A stretch of 17,835 nucleotides of DNA from Carex sylvatica (taxonomy: Eukaryota; Streptophyta; Magnoliopsida; Poales; Cyperaceae). Both the position numbers and the translations under genes were made by a program. The DNA lies in assembly GCA_964058845.1 (NCBI GenBank), contig CAXKVR010000892.1:1-17835 (forward strand), read 5' to 3'. The stretch's first letter is position 1, and each line of letters begins with the position of its first letter. Of the stretch, positions 1 through 8,418 are shown in pieces. The notes beneath the pieces are model-generated. The model saw only the letters and a list, made by a program, of their open reading frames with translations. It had not been told where the DNA came from and ran no database searches.

Positions 1-190
1 GCTTTTTATTTTATCCAATACTTTTAGCAACCGACGAGGGCGCCGGTCGTTGATGCCAGTGGTCGCCTGACGAAATGGATTTTTTTTTTTTTTGGGGGGG
101 GAGGAGGGAAATTGAGTTTCTGCAACCGGCGTATGCCCTGTATGCCCTGGTTGCTGATACCGGTCGTAGAAATTCATTTTTGATGTAGTG
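1..190. mobile_element. Right end of a second CACTA (En/Spm-type) transposon, truncated by the window edge
   Basis: The sequence TTTTTGATGTAGTG ends at 190. Its reverse complement begins CACTACATCAAAAATG, which matches the CACTA terminal inverted repeat pattern. Inward of it, GC-rich motifs alternate in orientation (GGTCGTTGATGCC near 46-58, CAACCGGCGTATGCCCTG near 123-140, GGTTGCTGATACCGGTCG near 149-166), as in CACTA subterminal repeats. A T14-G8 homopolymer junction lies at about 80-101. The predicted right target duplication would be TGA at 191-193, but the left end is outside the window. Its terminus differs from that of the large CACTA at 3257-17827, so it belongs to another family. Confidence 0.7.
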
Positions 191-1361
191 TGATGACTAG
201 ATCTGCTCACCACCGCTTTATTTGGGAATCTATTATGAAGCAAGTTTAATTTTGATTATTTTTGTATTATATTATATTAGTGAATTATTTGTGTGTAGTA
301 TTTATTTTTTTACTTAATTTTTTGAAAAACTACTTTTTTATATTTTTTTGAAGTACAACACGGTATTTTTTAAAATCTGAGTTGTTAGAACTCGGAAATA
401 GAGAAATGGGTCACGTGATTGCCTATTCTGAATGCATGTTTTGAAGATTTATCATTTTTTAAGTTTGAAAATTGGTTTTGAGATGTATGAATTCGTTAAA
501 TTAATATAGTTTCTCTAACAATAAAGTTACTTTTGTTAGTCCTTATCAAATGAGTTCGACCAAAAAATATTTTACAATAGCAGAAACTTTAGTGATTATT
601 TTAATTTGTTCTAACTTTAATTACTTCTATTGTCACAATAATATTTTACAATTTGTTATCTGTTACATCACAATAATTGTCAGTTATAAAATTACTGCAA
701 TTTGATATCACTTTTCTAAAAATATTACTAATTTAACAATCTTACAAAAAATAATAATAATTCTATATCTCATCTGAATGTATCATTAGAAAAAAAAATA
801 CAAACATCATATCAGTCAAACATTTAAAACATTTAACAAGTGCAAGTACCATACACACCGAATCATTCATTGTGCCAATTGATCAGCCAATCAACTAGAA
901 TCAAATATTTAAAACATTTAACAATTGCAAGTACAATACACACCGAATGCCAACCTTCATCTTTTTCAATTGCCAAGTTATTTTCTTTTTTCAAACCAAG
1001 CACTCCACAAAATATCATATCACTCGCTGATCCTGCAATATTTTATAAAAGAGCAAATTTTTACTTAAATTAATTATTTCTAACGAAAAAGAATAAATGT
1101 GACTCATCGATCCTCTGACTTGCTATCTGTTCAAGAGTACTAATGTGACTCACTGATGTGTAGTAAGAAGCTAATAAAATGATAACCTTAATTTCAACTA
1201 ATTTGATTAATCTAAAAAAGGTTGTGATGAGATTTGAATTTCAAATAAGATTTAAAATTTAAAGAAAATTATTAATAAAGTATTTATCTCTAATACTAAT
1301 CAAGAATGCAGCATGAATAGACGGAATTGGTCCAAGTTGAAGCTCTCATCAATAAGGCAAA
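191..1361. other. AT-rich intergenic stretch, no gene seen
   Basis: This stretch is strongly AT-rich, with long T and A runs and frequent stops in all frames. The open frame at about 840-1073 has no recognisable motif and lies across a local duplication, so I do not call it a gene. The only structure I can support is the direct repeat at 821-948, listed separately. Confidence 0.6.
821..948. repeat. 43-bp direct repeat, two copies 85 bp apart
   Basis: Copy one is 821-863 and copy two is 906-948. Both share ATTTAAAACATTTAACAA, then GCAAGTAC, then ATACACACCGAAT, and by eye they differ at about three positions. No terminal repeats or coding content identify the source. It looks like a small local duplication. 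Confidence 0.75.
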
Positions 1362-1916
1362 CTAATCCTTTGAACAAAGGAGTGCCTCGATTGTCTCTGG
1401 TGTCATAGAAATCCGCAAGTGATCTGTCAAGCGACCCGCTACACTAAAAGCTGACTCAGATGCAACGGTTGACATTTGAACCGCCAAAAAATCTCTTGCC
1501 ATCTTTGCCAAAGTCGGATATAATTCTGAATTTTTTCTCCACCAATGCAAAATATCAAATTCTTCATCCGACTCTACCACCACGGCATCTTCCAGATAGT
1601 TATCCAACCCAGATATCTTTTGTTGCAATTGACAGCTTTGAGAACAAAATTCCTGAAAACTGATTTCAAGGTTCTTTTGTTTCTCGTTTTGATGTTTCAC
1701 TTGCGGTGACATATTAGTTGTCGCTTGGCCAGTTGTGCTCTCATATTCCTTGTACCATTTTTAAGCGACTTCTCCACATGTTCAATTTTTTCTTTGCACG
1801 CATTAGTGCCTTCTCCATATGCAATACCAAAACAGAATTCCATTCATTCAAACTTTTTTCGAGGATAAAAAACACAAGCTAATGTTAGTATCCCGTTCGG
1901 CTCTTCCCAATATTTT
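1362..1916 (-). pseudogene. hAT-family transposase relic (C-terminal dimerisation region)
   Basis: Reading the minus strand, 1712 to 1362 gives an open stretch of 116 residues. It contains FDILHWWRKNSELYPTLAKM, then ARDFLAV and STVASESAFSVAGR, the signature of the hAT transposase C-terminal dimerisation region of plant RICESLEEPER/Ac-like elements. The relic continues upstream to about 1916 with KYWEEPNG and VFYPRKKFE, as in the segment that precedes the dimerisation domain. It is broken by a TGA stop (1844-1846 on the plus strand, where a tryptophan codon is expected after FE), a one-base frameshift in the T run at about 1757-1763, and a TAG after SKD at 1362-1364. The N-terminal BED finger and the catalytic region are not visible and no hAT ends were found. 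It is a dead fragment. Confidence 0.85.
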
Positions 1917-3046
1917 TTGAATTTCTTTTACATTTTCTTTTTGATAAGCTTTGCAAAATGAGATTGGTATGCTCTTCCAATAAAGTGCTACGAACAGTCC
2001 CAAATATCCACAATATCCGCAAAAACTTTTCCATCTTTACCGCCGCATTTCAATCCTCTGAACTAGGAAGAATCACCGTATTACCGTCTCCATATCTTAG
2101 CAAGTACACAGTGGACTTGATGCATTGAACAATAAATAAGAATTGACTTCATCACGTTTTGTCGGTAGATAATTAAGATTAAAAAAAACACTAATTTTAA
2201 ATATTTACAACCTATTCGACAACTGTCATATTCGTGTGTGGAGTACTGCGGTCACATTCTGTTGTTACATGGCCAGAAAATTATGCCCCGAATCAATTGG
2301 TAACAGAAAATTAATGCATTTATTAAAAATGTGATGTAGAAGTTAATTAATTGAAGATTGAAAAATAGTGAAATTGATGGGCATCAGAATCTATTATTTT
2401 TACATATATTTATTTCTGTGCAATATTGTTGGACAACTAAATTGTCAAATTTGTGTAGAAAAAAGAGAGTTATATTTGCTAATCTATTTCTATGGTTTGA
2501 GTAATTAGCTACAGCCGTCCAAAACATGATATAACTTATTTAACCAAAATTGGTTAAAAAGTATACATGCTTTTGCAAAATAAAAAAACAAAGAACATTA
2601 ACAAAATAAATACATCACAGTGCCAAAAAATAATGTACAACAAACCAAAAATAATTTTGTGACCTAGTAACAAACAAAATACCCTCCATGTAAGAGACAC
2701 ATTTTAAAAATCAGGATAAGAAATCTCTTGTGAATATTAACTCCGTTGGGTGGTATGAGCTCAACTTTACTCAAAATGAAGAAATACGTACATAGATTTG
2801 CGGAGCTCCAATCTTTTCTTCTCAGCTGCTGCCTCCTCATATAATATCGGTTTCATACAAATATATAATGTTTAACTACGCTGGAATAATATAAATAATA
2901 TAAATGATCTCATATAATGTTTAACTCAGTTGGATTTTGATCTACCACGTACGTAGACTTTGCAGACTATCTAGTCATCTTTGGCCTCTCGTTCGGGTGT
3001 AGAAGTACACATTTTCTGACTTTTATCTTGTTTTTGTGAATGATAT
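1917..3046. other. AT-rich intergenic stretch, no gene seen
   Basis: No open frame with recognisable content. A short near-repeat, ATATAATGTTTAACTACG-like and ATATAATGTTTAACTCAG-like, occurs near 2862-2935. The segment just after 1916 may hold more decayed hAT sequence on the minus strand, up to about 2110, but I could not read it with confidence. Confidence 0.5.
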
Positions 3047-3076
3047 GATTGTGATTGTGATTGTGATTGTGATTAT
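3047..3076. repeat. GATTGT hexanucleotide microsatellite
   Basis: Four perfect GATTGT units (3047, 3053, 3059, 3065) are followed by one degenerate GATTAT unit. Confidence 0.9.
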
Positions 3077-3253
3077 GTGAAGTCGGATATATATGGTTAT
3101 GGGGCGACCAATTGAGGTATGAATATGGGTATAGGTGACCTATCAAGATCTGGATATGATTATGATATTGTGACCTATTGAGATAGCTCGGTTCGGATAT
3201 GGATGGCCTATCATGGTCTGGATATGGTCAAGAGATGATCTATTGATATTTTG
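3077..3253. repeat. Degenerate minisatellite-like repeat beside the CACTA insertion site
   Basis: Variants of GGATATGG(T/A)TATG and GACCTAT(C/T)(A/G)AGAT recur every 40-60 bases between about 3085 and 3245, for example GTGACCTATCAAGATCTGG, GTGACCTATTGAGATAG, GGCCTATCATGGTCTGG and GATGATCTATTGATAT. It stops where the CACTA element begins at 3257. Confidence 0.55.
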
Positions 3254-3256
3254 GTA
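3254..3256. repeat. Left 3-bp target site duplication (GTA) of the large CACTA element
   Basis: GTA directly precedes CACTAG at 3257 and matches GTA at 17828-17830, directly after the right terminus. Three bases is the standard CACTA duplication length. Confidence 0.8.
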
Positions 3257-3280
3257 CACTAGTATAAAAAATTCCTTCAC
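3257..3280 (+). repeat. Left terminal inverted repeat of the CACTA element
   Basis: CACTAGTAT followed by AAAAAATTCCTTCAC. It matches the right terminus at 17804-17827 in inverted orientation at 23 of 24 positions. Confidence 0.88.
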
Positions 3281-3286
3281 CAATCC

Positions 3287-3480
3287 TTAACCACTGACTG
3301 TTTTAAGCAAAGCGTCAGTGTTGCTCATACTATACTGACTCTTTTACTAAATAACAATCAGCGTTGTTGTTCAACACTGATACTTTAAAAACGGTCAGTG
3401 TTGGTTATTAACATTGACGATTTTTTAAAAAACTGTTAGTGTTGATAACCAACACTGACTGTTTGTTTATTCGTCAGTTA
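3287..3480. repeat. Left subterminal palindromic repeats, outer block
   Basis: Alternating units such as CACTGACTGTTTTA, GCGTCAGTGTTG, CAACACTGATACTTT, ACGGTCAGTGTTGG and CCAACACTGACTGTTT form back-to-back inverted pairs separated by A/T runs. Linkers between pairs are mostly GTGTTGGTTA-like. These are probably transposase-binding repeats (inferred from position next to the terminus). Confidence 0.78.
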
Positions 3481-4187
3481 AATTTTTTTTCCTTAATTAT
3501 TTTTTTTTTCAAATATCATAATTAAAAATATATTATTTTGGTTTGAACATTTCATTGAACACATGTAATACATCAATTTATTTAATAATATCAAGTTAAA
3601 ACTTCAAATCCTTCATGTTTTTACAAATACAAATTTAATAATCACTAGATAATGCAAGAAGATGGAGAATCCTTAAGAAAATCACAAGTTATACGAAATG
3701 TGATTTCAACCGAGATTTTGCATTTGTTGACAAATTTTATAAGGAAATCCAATTAAGTAATTTGTGGATATTTTACAATACAATTAAGTCTTTCAAAATT
3801 TATAATATATTTTTAAACTTTGATTAGTTGTTAAGGAAGTACGTACATAAATAAATAATATGATAATATAATTTATGTTGATGAAAATAAAAATAGAAAT
3901 ATGTTAATTAGAAACTTATAATTTTGTAAAAATACACAAGTCTATTTATTTCTGAAATTTCTCACCACCAATTAAAATATTAATTATATATGATGAAATC
4001 TATGCTATATATAGATATATTTCTGATGAAAAGTTGAGGGCCTTCCAAAGCCTAGCTTGTGTTGCATTGGCACGTTCAATTTTATAAATTATTTTTTAAT
4101 TAAATTTAATTTATAACTTGTCATGTAATAATTTAATTTTTACATTACTAAATTTATAAGTTAGTATAATAAATTACTGGAGGGTTA
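3481..4187. other. Very AT-rich spacer splitting the left subterminal array
   Basis: About 700 bp with no gene and no subterminal motif. It is bounded by the outer array (to 3480) and the inner array (from 4188). It includes an AT palindrome with a 10-bp stem, TTATAAATTA at 4082-4091 and TAATTTATAA at 4107-4116. I could not find terminal repeats or a target duplication proving it is an insertion. Confidence 0.5.
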
Positions 4188-4430
4188 CAAACACTGACTG
4201 TTTTTTTTTTAAAAGTCAGTGTTTGCAACCAACACTTACTGTTTTTAAAAAACAGTCGGTGTTGGTTATCAGCACTTACGGTTTTTAAAGCATCAGTGTT
4301 TACAACCAACACTGACTCTTTAAAACAGTCGGTGTTGGTAAATTTACTAACTGTATAGTTTGGAGCCGTCAGTGTTGGATCATTTACTGACTATTTTGTT
4401 TTTCATTTTCGGAACCGTCAGTGATTTTAT
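4188..4430. repeat. Left subterminal palindromic repeats, inner block
   Basis: Inverted pairs such as AAACACTGACTGTTTTT / AAAAGTCAGTGTTTGC, CAACACTTACTGTTTTT / AAACAGTCGGTGTTGG, CAACACTGACTCTTT / AAAACAGTCGGTGTTGG and GGAGCCGTCAGTGTTGG continue the outer-block motif. Two further isolated units lie at about 5341-5375 (ATAGTCAGTGTTGG and AACAGTCAGTGTTAA), so the array extends in diluted form. Confidence 0.75.
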
Positions 4431-4840
4431 TTCCAAATATACATACAAAGGGTTAAGTAAGATAGATAAAAGGTAGGAGTTCGGATCCAGTGCGGTATCA
4501 TACCGTGTAGAATGAGATCTGTTTTTAATCTTGTAAAATTTCAAATTGGATATTTTTATAATTCAAATAGACTCTGTTTTGCTTTTATAAAATATATAAA
4601 CATATGTGTTTTGTTGTTCGAGCAATAATCTTTTTCATCTATTTGACTAATTTGAAAAAACATACAATTATTAAATTTTATGATTTCTTCTATTTTTTAT
4701 AGATATGTAGGCTCAAGTAAAATATAATTGCATTATGGAATACTTGGACTGAAGAAATCATGAAAACACTTATCAAGAATTCAAATTATAAAATCAGAAG
4801 CTTGGTAAAGTAAGTTTGAGGCTGTTTAAACAGGGATCAA
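4431..4840. other. CACTA interior without recognised genes
   Basis: AT-rich sequence with no open frame of interest. A short block at about 4480-4520 (GGATCCAGTGCGGTATCATA, then CCGTGTAGAATGAGATCTG) is more GC-rich than its surroundings but was not identified. Confidence 0.45.
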
Positions 4841-5326
4841 ACATTGGTAACGTTTGTAAGACGTTGTAACGTTTTAGGCCTGTCAGAAACGCTGAAGAAA
4901 CAGGTTGATCAAACTCAGAAACAATTGAAAACGTTATAATGTTTTCACAAAACGTTGTAACATTTTAGGAATGTCAGAACTGCTGAAGTACAGCTGTACA
5001 GAATCAACTTGAAACATTGTAACATTTTAAGAAATTCAGAACGTTAAGTACAGCTGTATCTAAATTAAAAAACCAAAAAACAAACATTGTAACATTTATC
5101 AATAGTTACAATGATTTACTTAAATCATCATTGTAATGTTTTACAAAAGTTGTAACGTTTTAATTGATTCCGAGCTTTAGAAATTCCTGTTTTTTATCAA
5201 CATTTTTCAGTGCAAAATGTTGGACAAACGTTATACAATCGTTGGTAACATTTTGATCGATTAGCTGAGCTGTCAGAAAATTGAAACCCTAAATCGCATT
5301 TTGAACTAAAACGTTGTAACGTTTTA
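4841..5326. repeat. Degenerate repeat array built on an ACGTTGTAACGTTTTA-like motif
   Basis: About ten copies or near copies of (A)CGTTGTAACGTTTTA occur in under 500 bp: near 4841, 4861, 4931, 4952, 5014, 5084, 5127, 5149, 5240 and 5311. Several sit in a larger unit that continues with GG(C/A)(C/A)TGTCAGAA(A/C) and GCTGAAG(T/A)A, and two of these go on to TACAGCTGTA. Copies at 4861 and 5311 are exact over ACGTTGTAACGTTTTA. The motif differs from the CACTGACTG subterminal motif, so the array is a second repeat family inside the CACTA element. Origin and role are unknown. Confidence 0.7.
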
Positions 5327-5375
5327 ACTCACTTATAAATATAGTCAGTGTTGGATATAAAAACAGTCAGTGTTA

Positions 5376-5656
5376 ATCAATTGATTGTATTCCACTCCCT
5401 TCCAGAAAATTTCATTTCCCACCATCTCTTTTGATCAGCCGCCAATACTAGGTATACCTACTTCCATTTCATTTTGAAAATTTCATTTCCCTGTCTCTTA
5501 GTTTTTGCGCCTTTTAATTTCATTCTCCCTCTCTCACAACACAAACTGAGCCGCTGTCCTTCTCTCCCTCTTTCCTATTCTTTACCTTCGCCTTGCTGTC
5601 TTAGCTTCCGCCTTGCTGTCTCTCCCCCGCCTTGAGTTAAAGTAATTAAGCAGTAA
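5376..5656 (+). promoter_or_regulatory. Pyrimidine-rich leader-like segment (possible promoter and 5' UTR)
   Basis: The stretch is unusually rich in C and T compared with its AT-rich neighbours, with CTCCCTCTCTCACAAC, CTTCTCTCCCTCTTTCC and TCTCTCCCCCGCC. It contains short duplications: GAAAATTTCATTTCCC (about 5405 and 5476) and CGCCTTGCTGTCT (about 5588 and 5608). Such CT-rich tracts are common in plant 5' leaders, and the exon-like blocks lie downstream on the same strand. No TATA box was fixed and no transcript can be shown. Confidence 0.3.
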
Positions 5657-5747
5657 GGACAGCCCATTAGTCCATGTTTATTGTACCTACTTGACTGTCT
5701 TGTGATTTTTGCATAGGACAGCCCATAAGTCCAAATTTATTGTTCCT
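5657..5747. repeat. 32-bp tandem direct repeat (GGACAGCCCAT motif)
   Basis: Copy one is 5657-5688 and copy two is 5716-5747, offset 59 bp. Both read GGACAGCCCAT(T/A)AGTCCA then TTTATTGT(A/T)CCT, matching at about 28 of 32 positions. A third diverged copy starts with GGACAG at about 5906. It is followed by CCAAAATTTTCAGGA and CACAATCTATATCCTCC, paralleling CCAAATTCTCAGGA and TACAACCTATACCCTTC at 5752-5785. Confidence 0.65.
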
Positions 5748-6481
5748 TATACCCAAATTCTCAGGATGATACAACCTATACCCTTCATTTATTTCATGTT
5801 TTTATGTATTTTTGAGCCATGCTTTCTAATAAATTTTATAAGAGGAGAGTTTCAACCCAGTGCCAGTTTTTATTTGCTGATGACCTTTTTTGTAAAATTT
5901 GTACAGGACAGACTACAATTCTGATTTGGGTGTTCTTGGCTCCAAAATTTTCAGGAAAGCACAATCTATATCCTCCAATTTCAAGAAATTAGGAGACCTA
6001 AATCTATTTTTAATTTGTAATTTTATAAAGGGCATATTCTGGGACAGCAAGGTTATTTACCAGTATTTTTTACCTTTTAGATTTAGGACTTTGAAATGTT
6101 GTAATAAATGTTGTAATACTTCACCAGATTTCTTCTCTCAAAGACATGCTTGATCAGGTGAGTCCGTATCCTCTCTGGTGACAGTTATAGGGGGGTCTTT
6201 TTGAGATTTGTGCCAGATTATGACGACTCAGATCTCATTCTACTTAGACTCAGTCAGGTATTTGAGTACTACTGATGTTGCTTAAAGAGGAAAAATTATG
6301 AAATGTTTTTGTCATCATAAGGGTTCACATGCAAAACATTCACAAGTATTTGTTAGATTTCGTACTATTGCTCTTTCTTAATGAAGAGTACCTTATGAGT
6401 TATAGATATAGGTTAATGGAGCTGAAATTAACTGTCTCTGTTTTTTTTTCTAATTTCGTACCCTATTATATGTGATTATAG
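5748..6481. other. CACTA interior with possible exon edges but no recognised protein
   Basis: Open frames here (about 5709-5924 and 5899-6153) show no family motif and lie over the diverged duplication, so I do not call them genes. A strong splice-donor consensus, ATCAG followed by GTGAGT, occurs at about 6153-6163, and a splice-acceptor-like TTATAG ends at 6481. This fits an upstream part of a captured or degraded gene on the plus strand. Confidence 0.4.
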
Positions 6482-6644
6482 GTTAATGAAAAGATTTAGC
6501 AGAGTATCCAAAAAACAAGGGAAATAGAATCAGAAATTGTTAAGAATTCTGAAATCGAAAAGGAGTACCTTACAAAGGAATGCGAGTTACAAAAATCGGT
6601 GTTGATTTCAAAGTTTGAACTGAGTGGATGGATCCAAGTATCTG
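6482..6644 (+). pseudogene. Unidentified exon fragment, charged and coiled-coil-like
   Basis: The segment follows an acceptor-like TTATAG and ends before a donor-like GTAAAT at 6645. In phase with its start it reads as a Glu/Lys-rich peptide with REIESEIVKNSEIEKEY and ELQKSVLISKFELSGWIQV, interrupted by a TAG at 6497-6499. The charged spacing suggests a coiled coil. It does not resemble the MPP10 sequence expected upstream of the next exon, so it may come from a second captured gene or from the element itself. I do not recognise the protein. Confidence 0.4.
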
Positions 6645-6743
6645 GTAAATCAATTCTATCTCATGGAATTGTACAAATATATCTTTTTGTGTGGATTTAT
6701 AAGCTTAATATTTTTTTTTTTTTCATTTTTTTTTTCGTAACAG

Positions 6744-7809
6744 GATGAAAGCAAGAGCAAAAAGGGTCTCGCTGAAATTTATGAGGTTTGTGACAAAATA
6801 TTACAATATATATTAGCTTTCATCTAAAGAAAAAAGGGTTCACATTTCATTTATTTGGTTTCTCTGTATTTTCTTGAAGAATATGCACAAACAGCTATGC
6901 ATGCTACAGCTCCTATATCTGTCTCAAATGAACTAAAAAAGGAGGTGCTTTATAAAATTTTGATTTACTGTTTACAAATCTATAAATAAGTGGCTACTTT
7001 AGTGTCAAATGCTGATCTCTGGTTCCTTTTTAAAGGCTGAAATGCTATTCAAAAAGATATGCTCGATCAAAACTTGATGCTTCGTCGCATTTCCACTTTG
7101 ACCCTAAACCGGTATTCTTGCTTGAAATAGTTTTGTTCAGTTACTATATCTCTCAAGAAAGTTCTTAGTGATATGTTATGTCATTTACAGGTAATATAGG
7201 ATATGTCGATACAAGCCAATGTCCCGGCTCTTGCATTGGAAGAGGTACTTCATTTTTTTAAGTAATTTTCATTTGGTGCTCTGCAAAATCTCAGATATCA
7301 TCACATATGCTTTAAAGATATATTATGCCCTGTAAAGTTTGAGATGTATGGTTTTCAATTTACCTTCTCATTTCAAAAGATGTCAAATGTACTCTCCTCT
7401 TTGTGTTCATCTCTACACAAGGTTAAAATGATGAATCTCTTTGTAAAAAAGATAAGCGAGCAGTGTTTTCAATGTTTTCAAATCTTTCGTATGCATATGT
7501 GATGAATCTCTTTTTTCAGAGTTACACATTCTGATCTTTTCTATGTTGATAGTATTTTCTTTAGTTAAAAAAGAAGACAAGTGGATCTCCTGTTATTCCT
7601 TTTTATCTGATCTCTGAGGAAGTTCTTTTTCTAAATAATATGCTTGGCATATTGGTTTTGGTGTAGATTGCTCCAATTGCAGTTTCGGATGCAGCAATGC
7701 TAGCACCAGAGGATATTTTTCAAGGGAAAAGTGATATCAAAGAAGAAAGAGACCTGAGTCGCTCTGACAGGAAACACAGACGTGCTAATAAGAAGCGGTG
7801 ATTTAAAAG
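6744..7809 (+). pseudogene. MPP10: Captured MPP10 gene fragment (U3 snoRNP protein), five exons with introns
   Basis: MPP10 is a component of the U3 snoRNP (small-subunit processome) that acts in nucleolar pre-rRNA processing. Five plus-strand blocks with splice-like edges encode consecutive conserved C-terminal segments. 6744-6785 reads DESKSKKGLAEIYE. About 6879-6944 reads EYAQTAM to NELKKE. 7036-7111 has AEMLFKKICS then KLDASSHFHFDPKP. 7191-7244 has DMSIQANVPALALEE. 7667-7809 has IAPIAVSDAAMLAPED, then KSDIKEE and RRANKKR. Introns begin GT and mostly end AG, so capture was from genomic DNA, not cDNA. Lesions are a 4-base insertion between ICS and KLD (about 7066), a TAG at 7197-7199, a TGA at 7800-7802, and a doubtful acceptor before the second exon. 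The N-terminal part is absent. It cannot encode MPP10. Confidence 0.85.
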
Positions 7810-7849
7810 TAACCACCCCTTTCCTGCTCCAATATAATTTTTTCAAAAA

Positions 7850-8154
7850 AAAAAAAAGAACCTAACCTTTCAGTTTGGTTATAATCAAGTTTTCAACAAT
7901 TAGGAATTCATTTATGAGAATATTTGTGCTTGTCTATTAACCACTGCTAACAACACCAGCAACACAGGTGCAACTGATGATGTCGAATTGTATGAGAATT
8001 ATAACGATACAATGGTAATCGGAATCGTTGATGACACGCTCAAGGCGTATCCGACGATGGCTTATACACGTAACAGTTCGTCCAATGATGGGTGTTGTTC
8101 TTTGCTCCGCAAAACCTGATTATAACCAAACTGAAAGGTTAGGTTCTTTTTTTT
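7850..8154. repeat. Inverted repeat with 44-bp arms (hairpin or foldback)
   Basis: Left arm 7850-7893 and right arm 8111-8154 are reverse complements at 43 of 44 positions, the one mismatch being AAG against the complement of CTT/CCT near the inner end. The core is GAACCTAACCTTTCAGTTTG. The arms begin with an A run (7846-7857) and end with a T run (8147-8154). The loop is 217 bp. No target duplication is visible, so it may be a foldback or MITE-like element or a local inverted duplication. A transcript would form a long stem, a possible small-RNA source (inference). Confidence 0.85.
7904..8119 (+). other. Short open stretch inside the hairpin loop, unidentified
   Basis: After a possible acceptor AATTAG (7898-7903) a 71-codon frame stays open to TGA at 8117-8119. 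It includes GATDDVELYENYNDTMVIGI and VDDTLKAYPTMAYTRN. The stop lies in the right arm of the inverted repeat. The acidic, exon-like composition differs from the AT-rich flanks. I do not recognise the product and cannot show that it is translated. Confidence 0.35.
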
Positions 8155-8339
8155 AGCCTACCAATCAATTATCATGCAAATTCAACAAATGCTCGCCTGG
8201 TTTAATCGTTGACATAATGTCACAAAGATTTTATTAATAATGCTGAAAGTTGAATACATATTGCAGAATCTGGGAGCTTACGAGTTACGGCTCCATGCAT
8301 GGACAAGGTGTGGGCCCTACGCGATGCCTTCTATCGTCA
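8155..8339 (+). other. Exon-like segment interrupted by the retrotransposon
   Basis: A splice-acceptor-like ATATTGCAG ends at 8266. The following GC-richer sequence (8267-8344) is open in all three frames. Skipping the retrotransposon and one target duplication, it continues at 17253; in the frame starting at 8267 it stays open to TAA at 17313-17315. The two other frames are also open across the join, so the frame cannot be chosen by eye. This suggests the retrotransposon landed in an exon of a gene carried by, or belonging to, the CACTA element. No family was recognised. Confidence 0.4.
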
Positions 8340-8344
8340 GAACC
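8340..8344. repeat. Left 5-bp target site duplication (GAACC) of the retrotransposon
   Basis: GAACC precedes the 5' LTR and matches GAACC at 17248-17252 after the 3' LTR. Five bases is usual for Ty3/gypsy integrases. The matched pair shows a single insertion rather than recombination between two elements. Confidence 0.93.
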
Positions 8345-8418
8345 TGTGACATAATAAATATTTTATACTGACTGATTGAATTAAGGCGTTAAGAATCGAA
8401 TAATAAATATAGAAAAAC

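Noticed and set aside
840..1073. 77-codon open frame
   Set aside because: It lies over a local duplication in AT-rich DNA and has no motif, so it fits chance.
3047..3253. Repeats at 3047-3253 as part of the CACTA element
   Set aside because: They lie outside the GTA duplication and the CACTAG terminus and share no motif with the subterminal repeats.
5709..6153. Two overlapping open frames of 71 and 84 codons
   Set aside because: Their hydrophobic residues come from T-rich DNA, and they span a diverged duplication with splice-like sites. No family resemblance.
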